In this document: in pieces, positions 21,823-33,533 of the stretch | Position numbering within the stretch: the stretch's first letter is position 1 | Layout of the letters: every line of letters starts with the position of its first letter | Notes under the pieces: generated by a model | Seen by the model: only the letters and a program-made list of their open reading frames with translations | Told to the model about the DNA's origin: nothing | Databases searched by the model: none | Translations under genes and position numbers: made by a program | Origin: Chamaelirium japonicum | Lineage: Eukaryota; Streptophyta; Magnoliopsida; Liliales; Melanthiaceae | Reading direction: 5' to 3' | Assembly (NCBI GenBank): GCA_947650365.1 | Contig: OX393551.1 | Location: forward strand, 64,624,755-64,688,754 | Length of the DNA: 64,000 bases

Positions 21823-22585
21823 TAGGGGTGGCAATGGGTCGTGTCGTGTCCGGATCTATTCAGTTGACCCGATCCGACCCAATCCGACTCGACCCGACCT
21901 GACCCGAACGACCCGCTGGTATTATATATTATAGTATCGGATTGCGGGTAGACCCGACCCGACACGACCTTTTGAATACTAAACTGTTCTTTCCGGGTCT
22001 ACCGTGTCCAGACCCTAAACCCGGACCCGACCCGTTTATTAAACGGGTCTATCATGTCGACCCGAACCGGTTTAGCCCTGACCCAGACCCGCTAACTTCG
22101 TGTCGGGTCTGCCGTGTCGGGTCCGAAATTGCCAGCCCTAGCAATGGGTCGTGTCGGGTCGGGTTCGTGTCATGTCTAATTTCGGGTCGTGTCCAAAACC
22201 CCTAGATTCGGACCCGATCCGTTTAACTAATCGTGTCTAGATCCTAAACCCGTACTCAACCTGTTTATAAACGGGTAGATCCGTTAGACCTGTTTACCAC
22301 ATAGGTCTATTAAGTTGACCCAATCTGACTCGTCCCGACCTGACCCGATAGACCCGCTGGTACTATATATTATAGTTTCGGCTTGCGGGTAGACCCGACC
22401 CGACACGACCCGTTAAAACGAATCTTTCCGGGTCTACCGTGTCCAGACCCTAAACCCAGACCCGACCCGTTTATTAAACGGATCTATCGTGTCGATCTGT
22501 TTACAACCCAAACCCGTTTAACCCTGACCAGACCCGCTAACTTTGTGTCGGGTCTGCCGTGTGGGGTCCAAAATTGCCAGCACTA
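21823..22585. mobile_element. hAT-type MITE, family B, tandem dimer (763 bp)
   Basis: The outer ends TAGGGGTGGCAATGGG and TTGCCAGCACTA are flanked by CCAGAAGC (21815-21822) and CCTGAAGC (22586-22593), seven of eight identical. Inside, an element terminus (CCAGCCCTA, to 22140) is followed directly by a second copy starting GCAATGGGTCGTG, so two family B units lie head-to-tail within one target duplication. Confidence 0.8.
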
Positions 22586-22753
22586 CCTGAAGCTCAGCTC
22601 AAAAACATTTGACCCCCCTATAGTTAAAAAACTACACTATTACCCCCTTCAAATCAGTTTTGATCAGATAAAAATTGCCAAAGGAGGAAATAAAGCAGTT
22701 GACAAAAATAGGTATTCTGCTAACATTTCAAACTTTAGTATGCGATTTGAAAC

Positions 22754-22852
22754 AAAATAAACTACAAGGGAATTAAGTGTTTTGGAGCTAAACTTCATGT
22801 GGCAAAATAAACTACAAGGAAATTAAGTATTTTGGAGCTAAACTTTATGTAT
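22754..22852. repeat. 51-bp tandem duplication
   Basis: The segment containing AAAATAAACTACAAGG and TTTTGGAGCTAAACTT appears twice in direct succession with few differences. No gene. Confidence 0.75.
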
Positions 22853-22919
22853 AATCCAAATTCTGAAAATCGAAGACACCGAATTACAAAGATGATTTGC
22901 CTCAGTACTTTTGTCATTG

Positions 22920-24494
22920 AAGATGTGATTGTTCCACTCGAGCCAGGGCACCCAAATGATAGCCATCACAAGAATGTCCCATGGTGGTCGGATCTCCTTT
23001 GGGATTCGCCTCCTACGCCAAGTGCTCCATATAGCCTTCAGTTATCGCAGATGTGAAGAAATTTTAAGTTTAGCCTCGAAATGGTCCCACACTTGTCGGG
23101 CAAAAAGGTAGCGGAGTAAGAAATGAGAAGCAGTCCCCTCCTTCGAGTTGCAGAAAGTGCATCGGGATTCAGTCACCTGTGGATGGCTCCGCTTCATGAG
23201 GTTAGATTTGGTGAGGATCTTATTCCTGGCCGTCAGCAGGGAGAACATCTTAATTTTTGCCGAGACCTTCGTCTTCCAGATAGCTCTCGAAGGCCAAAAT
23301 TTTTGATGTGGGGGCAGTAGATTATTATAGAACGATATGAAGGAAAAGATCCCTATTAATTGTTGTGCATCGCCATCTCACCTTGTTGGAGGTTGGCCGG
23401 AACCTCACTGCCGATAGTAGCGTATTCAGATCTAGAAGTTCTTGCTGGCACACCGTGCTGAGAGGTGAACCTAAGCTAATTCGCCAAACCGTGTCGCCCT
23501 AGTTCAGCCTCGCCTGGGACAGAACGGACACACCCTGCCTCTAGGTCATAAAATAGAGAGGGGAAAAGACTAGCAAGGGGAGTATCACTGAGCCAAGAAT
23601 CTTCCCAGAATCTGTTTTGACAACCGTCTCCCAATGTGAGGATCGTTCCTTCCTAATATAGGTTGCGGACTTTGAGAATGCCCCACCAGAAATGCGAAAT
23701 GCATCCGGAAGTGTGACTCTTTGATTGAATAGGGGAGAATCGTTTGAAGTCTTTTGCCAGCAAAACGTCTCACCAAGAACCCCCATTGTCTTGCTAAAGC
23801 CTCCACCACCATTTTCCCAACATAGAGACATTGAACCGCCAGAGATCTCGAACTCCCATATCACCCATGGCTTTGGGAAAGCATACTTGATCCCAACGCA
23901 ACAGGTTATATGAACCCTCTGTGTCCCCTACCCCCCCCAAGAGGAAGGTACGCCGGATCTTGTCAATTCGTTCGATCATCCAAGATGGAAAATAGAAGAA
24001 AGAGAGAAAATACGATGGGATGGAAGAGAGGACTACATTGACCAGAACTAATCGAACTTGTCATCCCTCCAGTCTTGTGTCTATTTTCTATATTAGATTC
24101 TCCCAGTCTTCCCCCTTAACGCCTTGTCACTGATCGATATCCGCAAGTACTTCATCGGTAAGAAAGCATCGCTACAGTTCATCAGACTTGCCAATGCCGG
24201 GCCTGCCTCTCCTTCGCCAATATAATATAGATTGCTCTTGAGAAAGTTTATCTTAAGGCCCGAAGATAGTTCCATTCCATATAAAAGGATCTTCAGGGAC
24301 GCCAATTGGAAGGGACAAGCTTCTGTGAAGAGTAAAGAGTCGTCGGCATAATGGAGGTTAGAAGTAGTCCAACCGGACTCCCCAACACCTTTCACAAGTC
24401 CCTCTCTGTTCGCTCTCCGGATTGCCGCATCGAAGGCATCTATCACCAATATGAAAAGATACGGAGATAGAGGGCAACCTTGCTCCAAACCTTT
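22920..24494 (-). pseudogene. L1-like LINE reverse transcriptase pseudogene, 5' truncated
   Basis: Minus-strand frames in order from the right give QGCPLSPYLFILV, then LHYADDSLLF (the RT active-site YADD, near 24341-24360), SGLKINFLKSNLYYIG, then IDKIRRTFLLGG...RWDQVCFPK (about 23800-23980), a GKWWWRL segment, and finally a zf-RVT domain with CTFCNSKEGTASHFLL (about 23050-23250). These are the C-terminal half of plant L1-type ORF2. The frame is broken into at least four pieces by shifts and stops, and everything upstream of QGCPLSP is missing. No poly(A) tail is evident at the left end. Confidence 0.85.
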
Positions 24495-24660
24495 GTAGAC
24501 TTTGAACTATCTCCCTTGAACTCCATTCAATTATAATTTTATAATTGAATCGCTCTAATCCAAGAACTCTCTGCTTCAAACCTTTGTAGACTTCGAAGAA
24601 GAAAGAATATCTCTAATCCAAATCACCAAGCAGCGACCTTGCTTCAAACCTTTGTAGACT
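24489..24660. repeat. Three copies of a 17-bp word at the LINE 5' junction
   Basis: AAACCTTTGTAGACTT occurs at about 24489, 24576 and 24645. The first lies at the point where the LINE reading frame begins. Origin unclear. Confidence 0.6.
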
Positions 24661-24760
24661 TTTTTCACCTCTTTAAATGATAAAATTATACTAAATAAAA
24701 AAGTAGATCTTGGTTTCATTGTGGTGAATCTTGACTACAAAGTTGTGTGCGAACGTCTGA

Positions 24761-25223
24761 GAGCATCTCCAACCGGCTCTTCATGGAGTTCTCCCTACTT
24801 TGGCTCCCTATCATACCACATTAGATTTCTGGAGAGTGGGGGACGAAACCCCTTCCAACCGGCTCCCCACATGCAAACATACCAGTTATGCCCATGCCCT
24901 TTATACAATTTACAAATAATCATAAATTCATTTAAAATAATAATAAAATTATATCTAAAATTTGCTATAATTATCCATAATTCAAATAAAATATTTTTAA
25001 ATATCAAATTTGTTGTTGGCAACAGTCTTTGATAATGGCGAGGGCCCTCTTTAATGCATGACTGCCTGGCTAGGGAACAATTGTGCTCACCCCACATGTG
25101 GGGTACAAAAACTGCTTCGCCAATTTTTAAATGACGAAAGGGAGCCGGTTGGAGCTCGGTTTGTGTGTTTTTTTCGCTATAGGTGGCGGGTCCGGGCAGG
25201 TAGGGAGCCGGTTGGAGATGCTC
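24761..25223. mobile_element. MITE with GAGCATCTCCAACCGGCTC termini, 463 bp
   Basis: Ends GAGCATCTCCAACCGGCT and GAGCCGGTTGGAGATGCTC are near-perfect inverted repeats, and the words recur sub-terminally (near 24862 and 25141). A 3-bp TGA flanks both sides. GAGCATCTCCAAC ends are very common in plant MITEs; a 3-bp duplication would suggest PIF/Harbinger, but this is tentative. Confidence 0.8.
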
Positions 25224-25414
25224 TGAGTGATAACGAGTGACTAGGGGAAGGGAGAGCCTAGGAGAAAAAGAGAGAGCGAGCGAGAGTGTGATTACGGGTG
25301 GTCGTTACGGGTGACTTGTAGTTGTGGGGTCGAGCCAAGGTAACGCCAACCCATGGGTGAACAAAATCGTACTCTTGAGAGAGATACATGGTGTGTGTTA
25401 AGTGTGTGTGTGTG

Positions 25415-25535
<121 letters not shown>

Positions 25536-25539
25536 TCCT

Positions 25540-26700
25540 TATCCTTGGGGATGTTACCATTTGCATCCACAAAATTACTACACCCGACTTGCAAAACAAA
25601 TAAAATACCAACACCCCCAAATCATGCGCACATCCCAGTCCATTTTTTATTTGTACTATTATCCTCATTTTGATAGTGCACCTCATAGATGGGTTTTCCT
25701 CCCTCTCCATCTCCTCCCCTCTCGGCCGCTCCTCCTAGTATTCTTCCTCCTCCCCTTCTTCTTCTTCTTCCTCCTCCTCCCAACTCTGATTTTCCGCAGG
25801 AGTTGCCGATTCCATGCATGTCCATCCCCCCTCCCCCCCCATCTCCTCTTTTTTCCATTCCTGCAGACATGTTAATCACTTCCGACCGACATAGTGTGGT
25901 ACGTGTTAGTCAATCTCGAGCAACATGCACCACACCAAGTCAGACAGGAGCAACTGATAATATGTCGGTCAGGAGCGACCGACACGATGTGCATATCAAT
26001 ATTTTGAGATGTCTAGAAGAGTCTTAAGTTCTCGGTGGTCACATTAGGATTAGGAAGTTGGTTTTACATACAAATCCGTAAGTCTTCCTTTAGTAACGAA
26101 GGTAATCCTATCAAGATTGGGTATTGTCCATGTTGAAGATTTTCAAAATGAGTTTAATATTTAACTATTTTAGTGTGAATTGTTATAACAAGATGGTTAT
26201 GACTCCTTGGCTAGCTTTGAGAGTTGCAAGGTAGGAGGTTAGTGATCAAACCCCATCAGATTATATTTTAGTCAAATAAAAAAAATGGACTTATGCAGCG
26301 AGGTGCGGTGCAATTGTGCGTTTAGTGCGATTAGGCGCTTAAAGGTGCACTTCGAATGAAGCGAGTCGAATTGAGGAGTCGTTTTTTTTTTTTTTTAAGT
26401 AGAGATAGAACCGAATGGATTAACTCAAGTGCGAATCCCAGTGGATCGGATCGGTTGACTCGTGTGGGTCAACTATTCAGTGAGTTAGATCAGCATAAGA
26501 GTGGGCTAAACTGTGTGCGTACGAGTATGCACGAATGGACCAAAGGGTGCTTGGTGGTTAGGCCCAAAGGGTGCCCGAAATACCTGTTGGGCTGGGTGGT
26601 TAATGGGTCGCCTGCACGAGCGGGATGACGATCCGCTTGGGCGGATTGGCACTTTAACTGCCTGGATGGTTACAATAACCGTCTAGGCGGTTTGGCAACC
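25540..26700. other. No gene recognised
   Basis: Mixed DNA with C/T-rich (25690-25860) and T-run (about 26384) stretches. Short open frames here are proline-rich or low complexity and I do not call them genes. Confidence 0.4.
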
Positions 26701-26739
26701 GTTGACCTACGAACCATTGCAACTATTGGGTATTAAGGA

Positions 26740-27215
26740 GTGTTTCGAGCCCTATATATGCAGGCCTATGATTAACTCCGAAAATGAGTTGGATGAACTC
26801 CAATTAGTAATGATGGATCACTCCGAATTTTTTTTTATTGTGTTGATTTCTCTGAAAGAAAATCCCGTATCTAGATTCATTGAAGTGGGTTCTTCATGAG
26901 TGCTAAGTGCAGTCCCACAAAACTATTGTATCCTTGGAGGCGATTCGCAAGCAGACCCGTCAGCGACTATAAGGTGCGAATTACGTTTTAAAGAAAGCGT
27001 GTTTATACGTGTCTTTTCCTATGTCGTGTTGTGTTATTTTTATGTGAGTATTTTCTATTTCTTGAATGTTTTTTCTAACAATCCCCTCGCATCTCCTTTT
27101 GTTGGCCTCGATGCACAATTCCTCATGCACCATCCATCCTCACCTTCCCACCATGAATTCATGATTTTAAGAGAACATGAAGGCTTGACCTCTTTTCTAA
27201 ATGATGTAGGGTAAA
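26740..27215 (+). mobile_element. LTR-like relic, plus orientation
   Basis: A CCTATATATGCAGGCC TATA-like box (26750-26765) is followed by DNA resembling the R/U5 leader of plant LTR elements (GGCGATTCGCAAGCAGACCC and TAAAGAAAGCG words, about 26940-27000). No pol or partner LTR was identified, so limits and family are unknown. Confidence 0.35.
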
Positions 27216-27507
27216 AAAAAAAATAAGCTTGTCTAAAAATATGTTTCAGCAGTCGGACTTCTGAATCTTTTAACGATTAAAAGATTACAAAATGGTGGAG
27301 GCCTTTTATCTTCAAAAAGAGAGACTAAGATCAATCCTAACTCATATAAAATTTAAAAACTAAAATCCAGAGATAAATTAGGTTGGAAAAACCATAAATG
27401 TCTGCATTCTACTTATCATTTTTATATGTGCTAGCTCATATAGACATGTGAAGTTGTTTTCGATCTGGATTTGAGTTGTTTTCATAAGACCTTTTGTCGG
27501 TTTCTCA

Positions 27508-27903
27508 TTGTATCGCTTGTTCTTTGTGGAGGACAAACACATCGTCGGAGGTGTGCGAGGTATGACTCTAGCTTCTTGCGCGGAGTCGTTGCGGCGATCC
27601 GAATCGCAAGTAACTCTATGGAAGAGGTACGCGAAGAGATTCACAGAGGATGTTATTTTGGAGAAGGACCAACGGATCGAGTGGTTGTTGATCATTCGTG
27701 CCAAACTCGAGGGGTTATTGAAAGGGTTAACTGATGTGTTGTCCAGTAGATTATATTATGCATGTCCAGACTCTTCCGAGATAGAGTTGGGATTTTTCGA
27801 ACCATCTAAGAACCTCGTATATGCTATACTTATTATATTATTTATTTGTAAAGTTAGGGGTGTCTGTAATTTTAAAGGTGCAATTAGCAACACCCTATTC
27901 TAG
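27508..27903 (+). CDS. Unrecognised open frame, 131 codons, doubtful
   Basis: The frame encodes a mixed-composition, partly helical sequence (SESQVTLWKRYAKRFTEDVI, then KDQRIEWLLIIRAKLEGLLK) that is not low complexity, unlike most short frames here. I do not recognise a domain. It ends 50 bp before a family B hAT element and overlaps repeat DNA. It could be a fragment of an older gene or transposon. There is no splice or promoter evidence. Confidence 0.2.
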   Translation: MYRLFFVEDKHIVGGVRGMTLASCAESLRRSESQVTLWKRYAKRFTEDVILEKDQRIEWLLIIRAKLEGLLKGLTDVLSSRLYYACPDSSEIELGFFEPSKNLVYAILIILFICKVRGVCNFKGAISNTLF

Positions 27904-28480
27904 GTGGGCTCCATGATGGATCGTTATGGTGATGATGGATGCATGGGTGAGAGTAGTGGTGGCAATGGGTCGTGTCGGGTCTAGTTTCGGGTTGTGTCCA
28001 AAACCTCTAGATCCTGACCCGACCCGTTTAACTAATTATGTCTAGATTCTAAACCCGTATTTGATCCGTTTATAGACGGGTAGATCCGATAAGACCCGTT
28101 TACCGCACGGGTTTATTCAGTTGACCCGATCCGACTCAACCCGACATTACCCGATAGACCCGCTGATACTGTATATTATAGTATCAGATTGCGGGTAGAC
28201 CCGACCCGACACGACCCGGTGAATTTCAAACGGGTCTTCCCGGGTCTACCGTGTCCAAACCCTAAACCCTGACCTGACCCGACCCGTTTATTAAACGGGT
28301 CTATCGTGTCGACCCGTTTACGACCCGAACCCGTTTATCCCTGATCCAGACCCGCTAACTTCGTGTCGGGTCTGCCGTGTCGGATCCGAAATTGCCAGCC
28401 CTAGGTGGGGGTGGGTTTTTTGTCGGTCTGTAGCTAGAAACTGTATGCAGGTGGCAGGGAGACAGCAGGGCTAGCTGTCT
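27901..28480. repeat. Dispersed repeat D, copy 2, split by hAT element
   Basis: 27901-27953 (CTAGGTGGGCTCCATGATGG onward) and 28404-28480 (CTGTAGCTAGAAACTGTATG onward) correspond to 21616-21740, which has no insert at this point. Confidence 0.75.
27954..28403. mobile_element. hAT-type MITE, family B (450 bp), with in-window empty site
   Basis: Ends TAGTGGTGGCAATGGG and TTGCCAGCCCTA with flanks GGTGAGAG and GGTGGGGG (six of eight identical). The two sides align to a continuous stretch in repeat D copy 1 (about 21660-21680), which is a related empty site. No transposase. Confidence 0.85.
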
Positions 28481-28755
28481 CGCTGGTGACTTGTGGGGCC
28501 CCACCAAATGGAGCCAGGGACCCTCGGCGTGCGGCACGTGCGACTGCGGCCGCATGCGAAACGCACTCCCACACCCCCACACCGGCTAACGGAACCGTTT
28601 GACAATCGTGTGGCTCTGCTCCTTTTCTACTTTTGTCGTTTAGTTACCACTGCATGTGCATCCGAAACTGCCTCCGCTTTCTCGCCTGACGATACGTTAC
28701 ACGTGCATGTGCGCCGTTGGCTCCCCTGTACCCGACACGTGTATGGTCGGCAGGC

Positions 28756-28776
28756 GGGGGGGGGGGGGGGGGGGGG
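28756..28776. repeat. Homopolymer G21
   Basis: Twenty-one consecutive G bases flanked by GGC and CCGC; a potential G-quadruplex former and a site of likely assembly uncertainty. Confidence 0.9.
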
Positions 28777-28928
28777 CCGCTGCCGGTGGGGTCGGGTTTG
28801 GTGTAACAGAGAATAATATCAATAAGGAGTGATTCGCTCCGTGGCCAGACGCGGGAGGTGGGCCCCACTGCTGACGCACCCCCTCTTTTCGAGTTCGGAT
28901 CCTCTCCAGTCGGTCGGCACCGGTCGGT

Positions 28929-29058
28929 GGGGAAAATTATCAGCACATCCTGCGTAGGCTACAACCGTTGTCAGTAATGGGCCCCGCGGCCCCACTGCCC
29001 CTTGAATTGTAGTGGCCCCATGGTTGTAGCGTACGCAGGATGTGCTGAAAATTTTTCC
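28929..29058. mobile_element. Foldback MITE, about 130 bp
   Basis: The left arm GGAAAATTATCAGCACATC... (28931-28966) and the inverted right arm ending GATGTGCTGAAAATTTTTCC match over about 36 bp with about three mismatches, with a GC-rich loop containing GGGCCCCGCGGCCCC. The flanks are only partly similar (CGGTCGGTG versus GGTTTGGTG), so the superfamily is unsure. Confidence 0.7.
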
Positions 29059-29059
29059 G

Positions 29060-29840
29060 GTTTGGTGGGCCCGGTGCACATCACAACCGCACAAAGACTG
29101 ACGGCCCAAAAGTGAATCCCACTTTGTGAAATATGATTATAAAGAATTGTTACTCTCTTTTACTGAATTGTTATTTTTCTATATGATTTTTTTTGTACTG
29201 TTACAAGTAGGGGTAATATGGGTATTAAAAAAATATCTTCCAATTCTAAATGAAAGAAGCTAATGCTAAGCATCTCTTTATCGATCATTATAGTTGAATG
29301 TAATTTATTAAAAGAATCCAACACCAACACCAATTCTCTACATTAATATTTTAATAAAAAGATTAATAGAAAAACAAAAAAGAGAGTAAAAAAAGTGCAG
29401 TTGCCAAAACACTTGATTTATTATAATAAAAAAGGAAAAGCAAGATAATAAAAAGAAAAATTAATAAAAATAAATACCTAAAGATTATAAAAATATCAAA
29501 ATAGAAAAGAGAAGCACAAATCAAACATATCATTGAAGATAAACAGAGGAGCTAAGGAGACATTGTATTGTCGCGCATGGTGTGTCAGAATGGCTAAGCC
29601 ATCTAGGGTTTTTTTTTCCTTTTGTCTGAAAATACGTAATGGACACTGTTCCGATGTGAAATCCTAACACGCTACAAAACACCGGCTAATACAAAAACTA
29701 TAGACCCATCTTGATCGGAAGGCACCAAGTAAGGCTCAATATAGATATTATCTTCGTTAATTCATAAATATCATGATCTAAAAAGAATCAACTGCTTTGA
29801 GCCAGCTCTCTGCCTTTTTTCCCCTTTTCCCTGTTTAGGG
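29060..29840. other. AT-rich intergenic DNA, nothing recognised
   Basis: No reading frames, repeats or RNA genes that I can support. Confidence 0.5.
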
Positions 29841-29926
29841 TTTTAGGCGTGCTCCTCCTCCTGGCCTCCTCGGACGCCGCCGTCAGTGGATCTGGGGAGG
29901 CCGGGCTTCCGGTTGGTGCTCACTAA

Positions 29927-30126
29927 TAGGGATGGCAATGGTGCGGTTTTGGGCAAAACCAAAACCGTACCGCAACACCGAACCGCCACACCCACCGCAC
30001 CACGACAGTGTACCGTATGTAAAACCGAATATAATGGTCTAAACGGTGCTGTTTTGGGTAAAACCGAAACCGCACCGCGACGGTTTTATAATTTAACAAA
30101 CCAAAACCGCACCGTTGCCATCCCTA
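29927..30126. mobile_element. hAT-type MITE, family A, 200-bp copy
   Basis: Ends TAGGGATGGCAATGG and CGTTGCCATCCCTA match the copy at 9711-10022, with an internal deletion relative to it. The flanks (GCTCACTA and ACACACTA) are an imperfect 8-bp repeat. Confidence 0.8.
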
Positions 30127-30720
30127 CACACTAGGGGCGGATCTGGTGTCCCCTTTCCCCCTTGTAATTAGGGGTTCTCCACACTGCTAGCATTTTTGTG
30201 TTCGATCTCCGGGGCGACACGGCCTTCCCTTCTCGATTCCGTCGATCAAGGCTCCGGCATGGGGTGGTGGCGTCCGGCGGTAGTGATGGGAGTGGCGATC
30301 TGGGCCACGACCCGCCCATGGCGGATGTTCCGGTGAAGGGATTTTTCGGATTCCCTCCTTAGCTCGGCGGTGCGAATCTCCGCGGCAGTGGAATCGGATG
30401 TAGATCGAGGGATGGTGAGTCGTCTTCTTCTTTGTGCTAGCGGTTAGTGGTTTTGTCTCCCTCGAGCTCTGTTTTGGTGGTTTGGCCTCGAGTTTGGAGG
30501 GTTTTCTTAGGGTTTTTGTGTTGTACTCCTATGTCTATCCTGCCATAGTGGAGGATTGTGTTTCCTCCGGCAGGTGTGGCGGTTTTGTGGTTTGTGACGC
30601 CTCAGGCGTTGTTGGTTTCTCGCCGGAGTGGCGTTTCAGCCTTCGTGGCTTTGTCATTTTGGGGTTTTGGGCCTCCTGTACTCTCCGTCAGTGTGTGGTG
30701 GTTGTAGGTTTACGCTGATC
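30127..30720. other. GC-rich unique-looking segment without a supported gene
   Basis: Together with 29840-29926 this is richer in G+C than its surroundings and is interrupted by the family A MITE. It resembles the 5' leader of a gene or an L1 element, but no intact domain is found. A 94-codon plus-strand frame at 30434-30718 is V/G/F-rich and unconvincing. Confidence 0.3.
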
Positions 30721-31774
30721 TGTGGCACTTCCTGGAGATCCGATTGTGACCTCAATATGTGCACTCCTCATAATCATATTGATATGAATTTATGCAAGGT
30801 TGATTAGTGTCAGTTGGTTCCCACTATCCACTCTTAGCTAAACATATCAATACATGGTTTCTGTGTAGTGTAGGGAAAAAAACATACTCAGTTTGCACGA
30901 GGTAAACTACAACACCGATATTTTTATGACGACAACCCTTCACAAAAAAAACCTCGTCGACTGAGCCGGTTTGTGAAAATAATCCCCTGGTTAAGCTTCA
31001 AAAGTCCAGTAAAAGAATAAAGACAAAGTCTCGCGGGTCCTACTAAGAGTTTGCTTCCATGCATACCTCACCAAATTCTACCTCGCTCCTCAACTCCATG
31101 CAAGCCTACTAATTGGCCGCTTTTCAACGGATCCAACAGGAGTGACCCTAGATGCTCACTTGAGACAATGCTCAGACACTCTCTTCGCAAGCTGAGACAC
31201 CACAACACCGACCTTAGCAGAGGTCAAGTATGTTTAAAAGTGAATCGCACCCTACTGTGGGTGCTATTACTGTTTAAGTGACTACTTCACCATACCTAAT
31301 CGACAGACCCCAAAGGAACTACAATGGTTCACCCGTAGACCTGTGGGGGAGTTTTTACCATCGCTTGATCCTTCCAACAATCAATTGGTTCGATTTGGGT
31401 GAGTTGGAGTTTTGTAGGTGTAGAGAGTAGAGAAATGACATAGAGATCTAGTATCAAAGATCAGCCGAAGGCTACGTCTCCGTGCGGTAAGTCGCAACCT
31501 TGAATACACTATTTCTCGAATGGGTAGAGCTACCCCTCGACAGGCTGAGGAAGGCTTGTACATAGAAGTGGATGAGAAGTAGAAGGTTGGGGAATGAGAC
31601 ACGGTTTCACATCCAACTAGCCTGGATGCAGAGCTATGCTACTCTACGCGAGGTTATATGTGCTTAAACTGGCAAAAAGTCCTTTTGTTGTTGCCTTCAG
31701 GTGTATTTATAGGTGCCACCTTCCTATAAATACCGGAGCTGACGTACCGTTCTTTGATTGGTCCACGTGGTATC
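30721..31774. other. No gene; inverted repeat near right end
   Basis: The words GTATTTATAGG (about 31702) and CCTATAAATAC (about 31722) form a short inverted repeat with a TATA-box-like sequence on each strand. Otherwise nothing recognised. Confidence 0.4.
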
Positions 31775-32582
31775 TGTGGGTGCAAAAATTGTACCGGACC
31801 AGATCAGAGCAGCATGGGCCCGCACAACGGCCCAAATGGGTAAGCCCGCCTGGGCTCACATGGGCCCACTCTACGAGGCTCGCAGATCAAGCCCTACCAC
31901 TTATTGGGCCCGAACAACGGCCCAATAAGGGCCCAGCAAGGAGGCCCAGAACCAGTGCCACGTCATCAGCGCCATGTCATCACTGCCATATCGGGCACGT
32001 GTCTACGCTATAAAAGGACCCCCAAGGCATCCAGGAAGGGGGTTGGTCATTCAATCAGAGGAGGAGGATCCCAGAGCAAGTGCTAGAGCTCAATTCTCCC
32101 CTTCTTATTCTCTTCTAGTTGCTCCGTGCAACCCGACTGTACGAAGCTTCTCTTGGCCTGTCAAGAGAACGCTCACCCCTTATTGACTTGAATTATAGTG
32201 AAGATCAGGTGGCACCTCTCGCCCGGAGACGTAGGTCGTAAGACCGAACTCCGTCACCAATCCTTGTGTCGTCGCTCTTTATTCTCTCTATCTATTCTCC
32301 CATCTCTCTAACTCTGCAAACAATCCAATTCAATCAAGGCTGTGGGGGCGGGATTCTCGATCAAGGCGGCTCGGAAATTTCCCCCCACAGTATCCTGCGA
32401 TTGCTCCACATGTAGGACTTTGCTGGCCCACTGTTAATCTCTGAATGAGACATGAGTTGTCCTAGTGGGCCGCTAGCGGTGTGGGCCCCTGCTAACCTAT
32501 TGACAGCCACAAGCTATCCTCGTGGGCCTCCAGAGAAGCGGCCTTTTGCTACCCTGCTAGTAGGTCTAACCCGGACCCGACT

Positions 32583-32900
32583 TGCGTGCACCTACGCGGA
32601 TGCGGACCCGACATGCGCTCGGACCCGGACCCGACTTGAAGGCCCCTACGTGGATGCAAACCCGACGCGCTCGGACCCGGACCTGACTTGAAGGCCCCTA
32701 CGTGGATGCAAACCCGACACGCTCGGACCCGGACCCTACTCGAAGGCCCCTACGTGGATGCAAACCCGACGCGCTCGGACCCGGACCCGACTCGAAGGCC
32801 CCTACGTGGATGCAAACCCGACGCACTCGGACCCGGACCCGACTCGAATACCCCTGCGTGGATGCAAACCTGATGCGCTCGGACCCGGACCCGACTCGCG
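32583..32900 (+). repeat. About 53-bp minisatellite in U3, about six units
   Basis: Units centred on CCCCTACGTGGATGCAAACC and CTCGGACCCGGACCCGACT repeat at about 53-bp spacing. The 79- to 278-codon frames through it are by-products of the repeat. Confidence 0.85.
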
Positions 32901-33034
32901 CCCGACAAAGGAGCCTGGCGGGCCCACCCTCAAGTGGGGCCCACCCGGCCGGCCCTACACTAGAACCCGAACCCCCTAGGGGGGGCCGGCCCTATACTAG
33001 GGTCCGGACCCCTATGGGGTGGCCGGCCTTGCAA

Positions 33035-33266
33035 AGGAAAAAGAAAAGAAAAGGAAAGAAAAAGAAAGGAAAGAGAAGAAAAGGAAAAGAAAAAGAAAAG
33101 GAAAGAAAAAGAAAAGAAAGAAAAGAAGAGGCCGGCCTTGCAAGGGAAAAGGAAAGGAAAGAAAAGAAAAGGAAAAAAGAAAAGAAAGGAAAGAAAAGAA
33201 AAGGAAAGAAAAGAAAAGGAAAAAGAAAAGAAAGGAAAGAAAAGAAAAGGAAAGAAAAGGAAAGAA
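33035..33266 (+). repeat. Purine-only tract, about 230 bp
   Basis: AAAGGAAAGAAAAG-type sequence with one interruption (about 33129-33140, GGCCGGCCTTGC). A similar but shorter purine tract is at the same place in the LTRs at 49622 and 59763. Confidence 0.85.
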
Positions 33267-33533
33267 CTACCGCCATGCGCGGGGGGAGGTTGCGCATGAT
33301 ATCTACGCACACGTGGATCTGCGCCGATCCCTCGATCCGACGCACAAGAAGAAGCGCCGTATCGCCATCGATTTCGTGTGCAAGATTCAGTCATAATTAC
33401 TCCGCCAGAAAAGGAAAGCGAATAAAGACTTATTCCCCTCATCAATGGATGAATAAATCTTGGGTAATTATGGGGGAGATATTAAAGGGATTTAAAATTA
33501 AAACTTCTCATATCTCTCCCTCCCCCCTTCGCC

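Noticed and set aside
30434..30718. 94-codon plus-strand frame
   Set aside because: Phe/Val/Gly-rich, no domain, no splice evidence; probably chance in GC-rich DNA.
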